A stretch of DNA of 8,682 nucleotides from JAYTXL01 sp043742955 (GCA_043742955.1 JAYTXL010000314.1:1-8682); one strand, 5' to 3'; counted from the first letter of the stretch, positions 1 to 7,123 are shown. Numbers and translations are program-made. Notes: a model not told the origin generated them from the sequence alone.

Positions 1-1
1 G

Positions 2-658
2 ACGCCGCTCACGTCCATCCGCATGTTTTCCGAGCTGCTCGCCGAGGGGCGCGTGACCGACGAGACCAAACGGCGCTCCTATCTCCAGATCATCTCGGCG
101 GAGACGGCGCGGCTGACACGGCTGATCAACAACGTGCTCGATTTTTCCCGGCTGGAACGCGGCGAAAAGAAATATCATTTCGAGCCGTGCGATCTGACCG
201 CCGTCACGCGTGAAACCATCGAGACCTACCGGCCGCACCTGGAAACGAACGACTTCACGCTCGACTGCGAGTTGTCCGGCCCGCCGCAGATCATCCAGGG
301 CGACCGCGACGCGCTCGCGCAGGTGCTGGTCAATCTGCTCTCCAACGCGGAGAAATATTCCGCGAACGGTCGCAAGGAAATCACCGTGCGGCTCCGGCGG
401 CAGAGCGCGCCGCTGCCGTTCATCGAAGTGGCGGTGCTGGACCGCGGCCTGGGTGTGCCGCACGGCCGCGCAGAAAAGATTTTTGAGCAATTTTACCGGG
501 CCCATGATTCGTTAAGCAGCGGCATCCAGGGCTCCGGCCTGGGGTTGACGCTGGCGCGACAGATTGCCCGCGCCCACGGCGGCGAGGTGGCCTGCGCCCC
601 GCGCGAGGGGGGCGGGAGCTGCTTCACCCTGCGGCTGCCGATCCAATCCCGGAAATGA
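2..658 (+). CDS. Sensor histidine kinase, C-terminal part (5' end outside window)
   Basis: Membrane-type sensor kinases autophosphorylate on a His and pass the phosphate to a response regulator. The reading frame is open to the left edge and begins TPLTSIRMFSELL, the part of the HisKA dimerisation helix that directly follows the phospho-accepting His, so that His and any sensor domain lie upstream. The second HisKA helix follows (about 65-175). The HATPase_c domain has an N box with NLLSNAEKYS (about 329-358), a G1 box DRGLGV (440-457), an F box IFEQFYR (479-499) and a G2 box GSGLGLTLA (530-556). All ATP-binding boxes look intact. The stop overlaps the start of the next gene in ATGA, so the two are almost certainly cotranscribed and translationally coupled as a cognate pair. 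The stimulus cannot be told because the sensor part is missing. Confidence 0.95.
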   Translation, partial: TPLTSIRMFSELLAEGRVTDETKRRSYLQIISAETARLTRLINNVLDFSRLERGEKKYHFEPCDLTAVTRETIETYRPHLETNDFTLDCELSGPPQIIQGDRDALAQVLVNLLSNAEKYSANGRKEITVRLRRQSAPLPFIEVAVLDRGLGVPHGRAEKIFEQFYRAHDSLSSGIQGSGLGLTLARQIARAHGGEVACAPREGGGSCFTLRLPIQSRK

Positions 659-1347
659 AAACCAAAATCCTCATTGTCGAAGATGATCCGCATATCCTGC
701 TGGGCCTGGAAGAGGTGCTGAAGAGCGAAGGCTTCGAGGTCGCCGTCTGCAACCGGGGCGACCACGCGCTTGCCGCCGTCCAAAAGGAACAGCCCAAGCT
801 CATCGTGCTCGATGTGATGCTGCCCGGCCTGAGCGGCTTTGACATTTGCAAGCAATTGCGCGCGAAGAAAGCCACCACCCTCATCCTCATCCTCACGGCC
901 AAGGGACAGGAGCTCGACAAGGTCGTCGGGCTCGATCTCGGTGCGGATGACTATGTGACCAAGCCCTTCGGCGTGCGCGAGTTGCTCGCGCGCATCCACG
1001 CGTTGCTGCGGCGCAGCCAGGCTCCGGCCGGCGAAGGCGACACGGGAGCGGTTTTCCAAATCGGCACCGCGACCATCGACCCCAAACAATTTCAACTGCG
1101 GCGCGGCCGGGTGGTGGAGGAGCTCACGGCCAAGGAATTAAAGCTGCTGCAAGCCTTTCACAACCATCCCGGCGAGGTGCTGTCGCGCGACCGGCTGCTC
1201 AATGATGTCTGGGGCTACAACTACTACGGGACCACGCGCACGCTCGACCAGGTCGTGGTCCAACTCCGGAAAAAGCTCGGCGACAACGGCGGCGAATCGA
1301 AGCACCTGATCACCGTGCACGGCGTGGGTTACAAACTCATTTTGTAA
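655..1347 (+). CDS. OmpR/PhoB-family response regulator
   Basis: This is a 230-residue DNA-binding response regulator of normal family length, cytoplasmic, presumably phosphorylated by the kinase encoded just upstream. The receiver domain spans about residues 3-118, with the acidic pair D10/D11, phospho-acceptor D53 in LIVLDVMLPG, the switch Thr T81 and the conserved Lys K103 in VTKPF. A linker leads to a winged-helix Trans_reg_C domain (about 130-228); the recognition-helix region contains TRTLDQVVVQLRKKLG and the final hairpin contains VHGVGYKL. The ATG lies within the ATGA overlap with the kinase stop; there is only a weak GGA upstream, so re-initiation after the kinase is likely. All receiver residues needed for phosphorylation are present. 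The regulon cannot be inferred here: the next gene is convergent and only 6 bases away. Confidence 0.96.
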   Translation: MKTKILIVEDDPHILLGLEEVLKSEGFEVAVCNRGDHALAAVQKEQPKLIVLDVMLPGLSGFDICKQLRAKKATTLILILTAKGQELDKVVGLDLGADDYVTKPFGVRELLARIHALLRRSQAPAGEGDTGAVFQIGTATIDPKQFQLRRGRVVEELTAKELKLLQAFHNHPGEVLSRDRLLNDVWGYNYYGTTRTLDQVVVQLRKKLGDNGGESKHLITVHGVGYKLIL

Positions 1348-1353
1348 CCCGCC

Positions 1354-2004
1354 TTATTCCTTCACTTTTGTCACGATGGTAATTTTGCCGTCCTTGACCT
1401 CAATGTTCTCAAATTTTTGGATCGCCTCGGCATTTTGTGGATTTCGCATGGCCTCCTGCGCCAGGTTTTGCAGTCTCAGGTTTTTCATAAAAGTGTCCGA
1501 AACGGGCTGTCCATTCACCTCCAGGGCGTCGAGGTTCACGATCAACTGCCCGTTGGCCAGGGCGGCCTTCAACGTCGCCGCGCCATTCAGGTAACGGCTA
1601 TCCAGGCCCCAGCCAATGCCTTTGAGTGGCAGGCTCAGATTGCCCTTGATTTTGTTCCCGTCCACCGTGACATGGAACTTGTCCTTAAAATCCTTGAAGG
1701 CCGGATCATTCGCGAACAAGGCGTTCAACTCGTCCGCCGTGAGACTCAACGACTGACTGCTTTTCTGATCTTTCAGGGCCTCACCAAAACGGCTCACCCG
1801 CTGTTGCAGCTCCGCGAACTTTTCGGCGGGCAGCTCCGCCTTGGGCAGCGTGGCCGGCGTGGCACTGGTGTAGCTGACCGCTTTCTGGTAAACGAAACGG
1901 CCGGCAAAATACATCGCGATGGCCCCCGTCAGAAAGACGACGAAGAGCGTCAGGCACCCATAAAAAAAGCAACCGCGACCCGAGGATTTTTTCGAATCCG
2001 ACAT
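1354..2004 (-). CDS. Membrane-anchored protein of unknown function
   Basis: This 216-residue protein is not assigned to a characterised family. A short polar N-terminus (MSDSKKSSGRG) is followed by one hydrophobic segment at about residues 12-35, best read as a signal anchor, leaving a soluble extracytoplasmic domain. The next part (about 55-85) is charged and helical, with ELPAEKFAELQQRVSRF. The rest looks like a beta-rich lipid- or ligand-binding type fold: SLTADELNALFA, then alternating strands such as KFHVTVDGNKIKGNLSLPL, and later QLIVNLDALEVNGQPV and IEVKDGKITIVTKV. The 'lTadElNaLfa' plus strand pattern is common in small anchored bacterial proteins of unknown role. It starts at an ATG with only a weak GGAA upstream. 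It is convergent with the response regulator (6-base gap) and divergent from the cupredoxin-like gene, so it is probably monocistronic. Confidence 0.85.
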   Translation of the reverse strand: MSDSKKSSGRGCFFYGCLTLFVVFLTGAIAMYFAGRFVYQKAVSYTSATPATLPKAELPAEKFAELQQRVSRFGEALKDQKSSQSLSLTADELNALFANDPAFKDFKDKFHVTVDGNKIKGNLSLPLKGIGWGLDSRYLNGAATLKAALANGQLIVNLDALEVNGQPVSDTFMKNLRLQNLAQEAMRNPQNAEAIQKFENIEVKDGKITIVTKVKE

Positions 2005-2266
2005 AATTTAATTTCCAAGGGCGAACATCTCATTTTTTATCCGAATGTCCACTGTTTCGAGGAGGGGTCGCGCCCCCTTGATTCCCGGACCGGATGGATG
2101 CCCGGCGCTCTGGTCCAGGAGCGCGAACGACAACACCGCCCCAATCCAGCCGCCGGACAAGCCAGGCCATCAACGTTCGTTGGCTGGATCACCACCGGGG
2201 AGGTTCGCCGCTCAAAATATTTAGCAACCTGGCGAAACGACCGGTGTTTAAGGAAAGAGCAAAAAC
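2005..2266. other. Divergent intergenic region with two small hairpins
   Basis: This stretch of 262 bases separates two divergent genes, so it must hold the 5' control regions of both. The left third, next to the anchored-protein gene, is AT-rich and contains an A/T run near 2031-2040 that could supply a -10 element on the minus strand; no convincing -35 is seen. Two inverted repeats are visible: AGGGG/CCCCT around a 6-base loop near 2062-2077, and GCGCTC (2105-2110) with GAGCGC (2119-2124) around an 8-base loop. Neither is followed by a T run. I see no recognisable riboswitch and no credible small gene. Confidence 0.4.
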
Positions 2267-3910
2267 ATGTCTCCCGATCCACGCCACAATCCACTGTCGG
2301 TGGTGAACAAACTCCGGTTCATCTGGTTGTTCCCGGTCACGTTGATCGGATTGGTTTTGCTGGTGGTGGTGGCGAAGCTGGGTTGGAACCAATGGTTTGC
2401 GGAGGACCCGTCGGCGCGGCAGATTCTCCGGCCCGCACTGAAATCATCCGCGCGTGCGAGCGCAGGCACAACGGAACAAAAAAGTGCTATCCCGGGAATC
2501 TTTGGCCGAATCCGTTTGGAGGGCATACCACCTCCGGAGAGATTGTTGCCCCTTGATGCCACCAGCGCGAAACTGCATGCGGTGCCACCCACAACCCGCT
2601 TTTATGTGGTAGGGAATCAGGGCGAACTGGCGGATGTTTTCGTGTACGTCAAGTCGGGATTGGCGGGAATGAATTTTGAGGTTCCAGATCAGCCCGCCGT
2701 GCTCAAAACCGTTGGCTCCTCATATGAACCTTACATCTCCGGCCTGCAAACCCGGCAGAAATTGTTGGTGCGAAACCTGGATCCTTTCCTCCATAACATA
2801 CATGCGATGCCCTCCCGGCCCGGCAATCGTGAGAGCAACAAAGCACAACTCGCGAACACGGACGTGGAATTTACTTTTGAACAACGGGACATATTTGTTC
2901 AGTTCAAGTGTGATGTGCATCCGTGGGAGTTTGCCTATGTCGGCGTGGTGGAGCACCCGTTCTTCACCGTCACGGACCAGGCCGGGGCCTTCGCACTGCC
3001 GAATGTGCCGCCCGGAAAATATTTGATTGAAGCGGTGCATCGAAAAGCGGGCAAGCAGACGCGCGAGATTACCCTGGGCACAAACGAAAGCCAGAAGGCG
3101 GATTTTGTGTTTGAATTCAAGGCAACAGCAGCGCTCCCGCCCGTCGAAACCCGCGCCGCGCTTGACCTGGCCGAAACCGCAAATCCAGACACCAAACCAG
3201 AGGCGACATCGGCCACACCTGCGCCGTCGCCCGCCCTCACGGTCGACTCGGCTCGACACAGCACCGGACCCCGCATTTCTGGTCGTGTCCGTTTGCAAGG
3301 CACACCGCCGTCGGAGAAACCCCTCCCGCTGGATGTGAATTGCGGAAAGGTGAACACCCGCCGGCCGACGACCCGGTTTTATGTCGTCAATGAGGAGGGT
3401 GGACTCGCGGATGTTCTCGTTTACGTCAAATCAGGATTGGCGGGGAACATTTTTGCAACGCCACCTCAGCCGGTGCTGCTCAATCAGGTGAACTGCGAAT
3501 ACACGCCGTACATATCTGGATTGCAAACCCGGCAGAAATTAGTGGTGCGAAATTCGGATCCGTTCCTCCACAATGTGCATCCCATGCCGTCCGTGGTCGG
3601 CAATCGCGAAAGCAACAAGGCCCAACTCCCGGGCGTCGACTTGGAGTTCGCCTTTGAACAGCCGGAATTATTTCTCAAGTTCAAATGCGATGTGCATCCC
3701 TGGATGTTCGCTTACGTGTGCGTGCTCGATCACCCGTTTTTTGCCTTCACGGACCAAACCGGTGCGTTCACCCTGCCCAATCTACCGCCGGGGAAATACG
3801 TGCTCGAAGCGGTGCATCGAAAAGCCGGGATTCGCGCGCAAGAAATCACGCTTACAAACGAAGCCCGCCCGCCGGTGGATTTTATTTTTGAAATCGCCGC
3901 CGGGCCTTAA
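2267..3910 (+). CDS. Membrane-anchored tandem cupredoxin-like protein
   Basis: This is a 547-residue protein, probably facing the periplasm. The ATG follows a good ribosome site AGGAAAG at 2251-2257. One membrane segment lies at about residues 18-36, then two units of 205 residues (80-284 and 339-543) align without a gap at a constant offset of 259. A Pro/Ala/Thr-rich linker (285-338) joins them. Each unit has a cupredoxin-like part, with LHNIH or LHNVH (H176/H435) and a CxxH loop (C215/H218, C474/H477), followed by a regulatory-like beta domain with DQxGAFxLPNxPPGKY. Copy 2 has CDVHPWM, the amicyanin-type CxxHPxM spacing of a type 1 copper site with axial M480. In copy 1 the Met is E221. Copper binding or electron transfer is inferred from family resemblance; the partner is unknown and the neighbours give no pathway. 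Confidence 0.88.
   Translation: MSPDPRHNPLSVVNKLRFIWLFPVTLIGLVLLVVVAKLGWNQWFAEDPSARQILRPALKSSARASAGTTEQKSAIPGIFGRIRLEGIPPPERLLPLDATSAKLHAVPPTTRFYVVGNQGELADVFVYVKSGLAGMNFEVPDQPAVLKTVGSSYEPYISGLQTRQKLLVRNLDPFLHNIHAMPSRPGNRESNKAQLANTDVEFTFEQRDIFVQFKCDVHPWEFAYVGVVEHPFFTVTDQAGAFALPNVPPGKYLIEAVHRKAGKQTREITLGTNESQKADFVFEFKATAALPPVETRAALDLAETANPDTKPEATSATPAPSPALTVDSARHSTGPRISGRVRLQGTPPSEKPLPLDVNCGKVNTRRPTTRFYVVNEEGGLADVLVYVKSGLAGNIFATPPQPVLLNQVNCEYTPYISGLQTRQKLVVRNSDPFLHNVHPMPSVVGNRESNKAQLPGVDLEFAFEQPELFLKFKCDVHPWMFAYVCVLDHPFFAFTDQTGAFTLPNLPPGKYVLEAVHRKAGIRAQEITLTNEARPPVDFIFEIAAGP
2504..3118 (+). repeat. Tandem domain copy 1 (degenerate copper ligand set)
   Basis: This is the first of two in-frame diverged copies of a 615-base coding unit (residues 80-284). 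Relative to copy 2 it carries Ser at both conserved Cys positions (S100, S151) and Glu instead of the axial Met (E221), while keeping H176, C215 and H218. Confidence 0.9.
3281..3895 (+). repeat. Tandem domain copy 2 (complete copper ligand set)
   Basis: This is the second copy of the unit (residues 339-543), displaced from copy 1 by exactly 777 bases with no internal gap. It keeps H435, C474, H477 and M480, plus a Cys pair C359/C410 that could form a disulfide, and an additional C485. Confidence 0.9.
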
Positions 3911-4013
3911 GCCAGATCCAGTCCCTTCAACCATGAAAGGACACGAATCAAGACAGGAAGGTGGGTGCCTTCACGACTCAAGACTGGGACGGAGTGGACC
4001 CGATTTGACAGCA

Positions 4014-4028
4014 GCAAACCTCGTTTGC
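4014..4028. terminator. Possible hairpin between convergent genes
   Basis: GCAAAC and GTTTGC form a perfect 6-base inverted repeat around CTC. It sits in the 149-base gap between two convergent genes, where a bidirectional terminator would be expected, but there is no T run on either side and the stem is short. The rest of the gap, 3911-4059, shows nothing recognisable. Confidence 0.2.
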
Positions 4029-4059
4029 CCGGCCCCGCACCACCTGGAAAGCGCTCTCA

Positions 4060-5349
4060 TTACTTCACTTCCCAGGAGAAATATCCCAGCCAGCGTTCCT
4101 TGCGGCGCAACAGTTGGTAACAGCGTCCGCCCAGGTAGCCCGCCAGCGGCCCTTGCAATTTGCTGAACACTTTCTTGGCACGCTCAAAATCCCCTTTCAA
4201 ATAAAGCGCCACGGCGTGGGAAAATTGCTCACTGCCATCATCCGGATGCTCCGGCACGGTAAACAGCCGCACGGGTTGTTGCCGGCCCTTGACCCGCACC
4301 CGATCAAACAGGACACACCGGGCGGCCAGTTCGTCCGACAGTTTACAAAATAACGCGTCGGAAAGAATCAGCTCCACCGGATAGTAGCGGGTCAGTCCTT
4401 CGATCCGCGCCGCGAGGTTCACTTCATCGCCCAGCACGCTGAAGCTGAACCGGCTTGGCGAGCCGATGGCTCCGGAAACCACGGTGCCGTAATTGATGCC
4501 GGCGCCGAGGTCGAAGCAGATTTGCTTGCGCCGAGAGCGTTGACGTTGCAGTTGGCGCATACTTTCACGGGCGGTGAGGTAGCATTGCAGCGCGGCCGTG
4601 GCTGCGTTATCCACCGCCACCGGGCAGTTGAAAACCGCCAGCACCGCGTCGCCGATAAAATTCACCACGGTTCCCTGGTGCGCCTCCACGCTGTCAATAA
4701 TCACCTCCAGATGCTCGTTCAAGGCCCGCAACAAGGACTTCGGCCGCATCTTCTCCGCCGCCGCCGAGAAACCAGCGATGTCGTAAAACAAAATTGCCGT
4801 ATCACTGAGCTGGCCGGCCAGCAATTGCTCCGGCGTACGCTTCTCCAATATTTGATCCACCACTCCTTGGGACAAGCACCGGAGCAGTGTTTCCCGCGCC
4901 TTCTGGATCGCGGTCATCTGGTCGACCCGCACCTGGTGGGATACCTGGACTTTGCCCACGAGATCGCGGATCAAGGCGCGCAAGACCTCTGGATGTTGAT
5001 CCACCACGGACAACAGGGTCTGAGCGTCCACGCGCAACACTTCCACTTCACTCAAGCAGCGGACGCTGGCGTTGCGTGACTGGCCCGTGAGCACCCCCAT
5101 TTCACCCAGCACCCCGCCCGCACCCTGGCGATCAATTTCCTGCTCCCCTTTCAAAATGCTAAGCTGGCCAGCCAGGACAAAATAAACGGCGTTGGGGCGG
5201 CTGCCCTCCCGCATCAAATAACTCCCCGAGGCCAGCTTTTCCATCCTGGCTTCGGCCAAAAGCCCGGCGGTCGCCTTTGGCGGCAGGCTGCCCAGCACCG
5301 GATTACGTTCCGGACTGATCCTGAATGGGCGCTGGTTTTTGGGTGGCAT
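4060..5349 (-). CDS. cNMP-binding domain / class III nucleotide cyclase fusion
   Basis: This 429-residue cytoplasmic signalling enzyme would make a cyclic nucleotide from NTP and is probably tuned by cyclic-nucleotide binding at its N-terminus. The cNMP-binding domain spans about residues 20-130 and has the phosphate-binding cassette GEMGVLTGQSRNAS with R92. A helical linker follows (about 131-180), then the cyclase domain (about 182-365). Metal-binding D190 (FYDIAGFS) and D234 (FIGDAVLAVF) are present, as are N311 and R315 of VNLAAR, so catalysis is plausible. The usual substrate-selecting Lys is N230 and the usual Thr/Asp position is S304, so adenine specificity is uncertain. The C-terminal 60 residues (FSHAVALYLKGDFERAKKVFSKL) resemble a TPR-like tail. 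ATG start; weak upstream ribosome site. No operon partner is visible. Confidence 0.92.
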   Translation of the reverse strand: MPPKNQRPFRISPERNPVLGSLPPKATAGLLAEARMEKLASGSYLMREGSRPNAVYFVLAGQLSILKGEQEIDRQGAGGVLGEMGVLTGQSRNASVRCLSEVEVLRVDAQTLLSVVDQHPEVLRALIRDLVGKVQVSHQVRVDQMTAIQKARETLLRCLSQGVVDQILEKRTPEQLLAGQLSDTAILFYDIAGFSAAAEKMRPKSLLRALNEHLEVIIDSVEAHQGTVVNFIGDAVLAVFNCPVAVDNAATAALQCYLTARESMRQLQRQRSRRKQICFDLGAGINYGTVVSGAIGSPSRFSFSVLGDEVNLAARIEGLTRYYPVELILSDALFCKLSDELAARCVLFDRVRVKGRQQPVRLFTVPEHPDDGSEQFSHAVALYLKGDFERAKKVFSKLQGPLAGYLGGRCYQLLRRKERWLGYFSWEVK

Positions 5350-5484
5350 TTGAAATCCGGCAATTCAGTTCTCGGATCGGCGGTTATGAACATCGGCGAT
5401 TTGAAAAAAGGACGCCTTCAACCGCGAGTAAACGGCAAGGGCATCGGTTGGTCAAGCGGTGGATTTAAGATGAAAGGCGGTCTG

Positions 5485-5592
5485 ATTGAGTTTGATGCGA
5501 GCCAAATACATCAAGTGAGTCGGCCGGGCTTGCACCTCTTGGAGCCAAGGTTTTTACCGAGCTACTCGCCCGACTTCAATCAGAACGATCGG
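5485..5592 (+). pseudogene. Vestigial IS630-type transposase tail
   Basis: One frame reads IEFDASQIHQ and then, at 5551-5592, FLPSYSPDFNQNDR. This matches the hallmark of the IS630/Tc1-type DDE transposase C-terminus (consensus LPPYSPDLNPIE, preceded by DNAxxH). The fragment is far too short to work, the usual Pro-Ile-Glu is Gln-Asn-Asp so the third acidic residue is altered, and the homology stops at about 5592, just ahead of the ATPase gene. No terminal inverted repeats were recognised. The rest of 5350-5639 shows nothing else I can name. The frame is open from a TTG at 5350 to 5685, but most of it resembles nothing. Confidence 0.45.
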
Positions 5593-5639
5593 TTGGTGGA
5601 ATCCCTCTGCCTGTTCCTGCGGCTGTTGCTGGGCCTGTT

Positions 5640-6710
5640 GTGGCTTGGAACGCCCGCCTCCTCGAAAAGCCCGCGCGCCTCCTGACCCGCATTCTCGACC
5701 GCTTCCGGCAGATGGACATTTTCCGGCGGCTCGACAAAACGAACCTGCCGCCGGCGCTCAAGGATGAAATCAAAGCCGATGCCGCCTGGAAGGAAGACGC
5801 CCGGAACGACTTCGCCGGAGCCTTGGCCGAATGCGCCACCGTGGAGCTAAACCGCCGCAACGTCGGGGCGCAAAACGTGCACTGGATTAACCTTGGAATG
5901 AGTGGCGGCGAACTGGCGCTGGCGCACTTCGCCCTGTGTGATCGAATCGACAAGCTGGTGCTCGCCGCGAATGCCAAGCCGCCGGAGGAAAACAAGCCGC
6001 TGGTGCCTCGAACTTGCGGCCGTTTGCCGTGGCACTCAAAAAAAAACGGCTTTTTTTTCATGCCCGACTATTCGCTTGCGCCGTGTGTCACGCTCGTTTT
6101 CGGCCGCAGCGGCAGTGGCAAGACCACCTTTGCCTTCCGTTGCCTGGCCAACGTCTCGACCGAGCAACCCGCCAACACCAACCCCGCCGCGTGCGTCTTC
6201 ATTTTCGATTGGAGGTTAGAAGCGTCCCAACGGCTCGGCCTGCCCCCGTGTGGCACGGCGGCCCAGTGCGAAGCGGCCGTGGCGTCCCGCTGGGTTGTCT
6301 TTAATCCCGCCATCATGTTCCAGGAGCGCCAGCGCGATGCCTTCCGCTGGTTCTGTCACTGGGTCTTTGAAGTGTCCCAACGCGGACCCGGCAAAAAGGT
6401 TTTGTTCGTGGACGAGCTATGGAAATTTGTGGATACCAACTCGCACCCCGCCGAATTGGAGAAAGTTGCCCGCATGGGCCAGGCCGAAAACTTGGAGCTG
6501 CTCACCTCGACGCAACACCCGCGCGATTATCACCGAGACATCCGGGCTGAAGTGACCGAATGGGTGTGCTTCTCCATGGATGAACCGGGCGAGCTGGACG
6601 CCGTGCGCCCGTATTTTCGAGGCGTGGACCGCGTGGCGCAATTGCCCCGTGGCAGTTTCATCGCCTACAACCGTGAGAGTGGGGAAGACCTGTTGGGCCG
6701 TTTTTTCTAG
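5640..6710 (+). CDS. P-loop ATPase, FtsK/HerA class (packaging-ATPase-like)
   Basis: This 356-residue ATP-driven DNA motor candidate has Walker A GRSGSGKTT (residues 155-163), Walker B VLFVDELW (D258, E259) and a sensor-type LLTSTQHP (Q292). That order and spacing fits the FtsK/HerA superfamily, which includes plasmid transfer ATPases and genome-packaging ATPases of tailless membrane-containing viruses. After Walker A come a strand with VFIFDW and a helix-rich middle. The N-terminal 125 residues are helical and not recognised. The given start is a GTG without a ribosome site; ATG at 5712 is an alternative, and the frame is open back to 5496, so the 5' end may be truncated or joined to foreign DNA. 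An A9/T8 tract lies just before Walker A. The stop shares CTAG with the convergent toxin gene. No capsid gene is nearby, so the role is inferred from motifs only. Confidence 0.78.
   Translation: MAWNARLLEKPARLLTRILDRFRQMDIFRRLDKTNLPPALKDEIKADAAWKEDARNDFAGALAECATVELNRRNVGAQNVHWINLGMSGGELALAHFALCDRIDKLVLAANAKPPEENKPLVPRTCGRLPWHSKKNGFFFMPDYSLAPCVTLVFGRSGSGKTTFAFRCLANVSTEQPANTNPAACVFIFDWRLEASQRLGLPPCGTAAQCEAAVASRWVVFNPAIMFQERQRDAFRWFCHWVFEVSQRGPGKKVLFVDELWKFVDTNSHPAELEKVARMGQAENLELLTSTQHPRDYHRDIRAEVTEWVCFSMDEPGELDAVRPYFRGVDRVAQLPRGSFIAYNRESGEDLLGRFF
6038..6058 (+). repeat. A9-CGGC-T8 self-complementary homopolymer tract
   Basis: Nine A's (6038-6046), CGGC, then eight T's (6051-6058) lie inside the ATPase reading frame, coding KKNGFFF directly before the Walker A region. 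The tract could fold back on itself and is prone to slippage. It contains A AAA AAC in the phase of a -1 slippery heptamer. An in-frame ATG follows at 6060. Confidence 0.6.
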
Positions 6711-7123
6711 GCTGGAACCAGCATTCTTACAATCTCCGCCGCCGGATGGAACGGGGCAAAATCTCGCCGATTGGACGTGTGGATTTTATTCGCCCCGCAC
6801 AAAGCGGCGGCGCGGACGTGCAGCGCGTCGTAAATTTTGTCTCCGGTCTGCCCATTATCCACCACCGAATCAATCGCTATTTTGTAGTCCTCTTCCGTCA
6901 GGGATTGGAACCTCAACTTTTCTGAAATCTTGGAAATCATTTTCTGCGCCGCGACCGGTGGAATACGCAGCCGATAAGTCAAGGTGTTGAAGCACTCGGC
7001 TAATGCGTGAGGGGTCGTAACCCCGTCCTTTGCCTCGGAAATAAGCTTTCTGGATTTAGCGCCGACCTCCTCGTTTTGGTTGCAAGCAAAAACCAGTATT
7101 GGAGTATCAAAGTATTCAGTCAT
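6707..7123 (-). CDS. PIN-domain toxin (VapC-like ribonuclease)
   Basis: This 138-residue protein has the size and fold signature of PIN-domain endoribonuclease toxins, which cleave RNA using Mg2+ held by acidic residues. Candidate catalytic residues are D6 in YFDTPILVFA, E43 in TPHALAECFNTL, D99 in IYDALHVRAA and D121 (or N118) in TSNRRDF. All four positions are filled, so it may be active. I chose the ATG at 7121-7123 because it overlaps the stop of the upstream antitoxin gene as ATGA, a typical coupled pair; a longer frame to 7189 exists but its extra residues do not look like the family. It is convergent with the ATPase gene, and both stop codons share the same CTAG at 6707-6710. The RNA target cannot be told. 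Confidence 0.87.
   Translation of the reverse strand: MTEYFDTPILVFACNQNEEVGAKSRKLISEAKDGVTTPHALAECFNTLTYRLRIPPVAAQKMISKISEKLRFQSLTEEDYKIAIDSVVDNGQTGDKIYDALHVRAAALCGANKIHTSNRRDFAPFHPAAEIVRMLVPA

Noticed and set aside
493..1095. 200-codon minus-strand open frame opposite the kinase and response regulator
   Set aside because: It is the reverse reading of two well-conserved genes and has no recognisable motif.
1417..2556. Long plus-strand open frame of 379 codons
   Set aside because: It lies antisense to the membrane-anchored protein gene and runs into the cupredoxin-like gene in another frame. Its translation is Arg/Gln/Gly-rich with no family pattern, typical of a high-GC shadow.
4522..5079. 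185-codon plus-strand open frame within the cyclase locus
   Set aside because: It is antisense to the cyclase, which has intact catalytic motifs. The translation is His/Gln/Leu-rich with no domain.
5576..6061. 161-codon minus-strand open frame opposite the ATPase N-terminal half
   Set aside because: It has Ser/Arg-rich composition and no family motif; the plus-strand frame continues into a clear ATPase domain.
6014..6304. Second plus-strand frame starting at the A9 tract, as a possible frameshift product
   Set aside because: The translation is Arg/Pro/His-rich and unlike any domain, while the Walker A motif is in the main frame. Kept only as part of the slippage finding.
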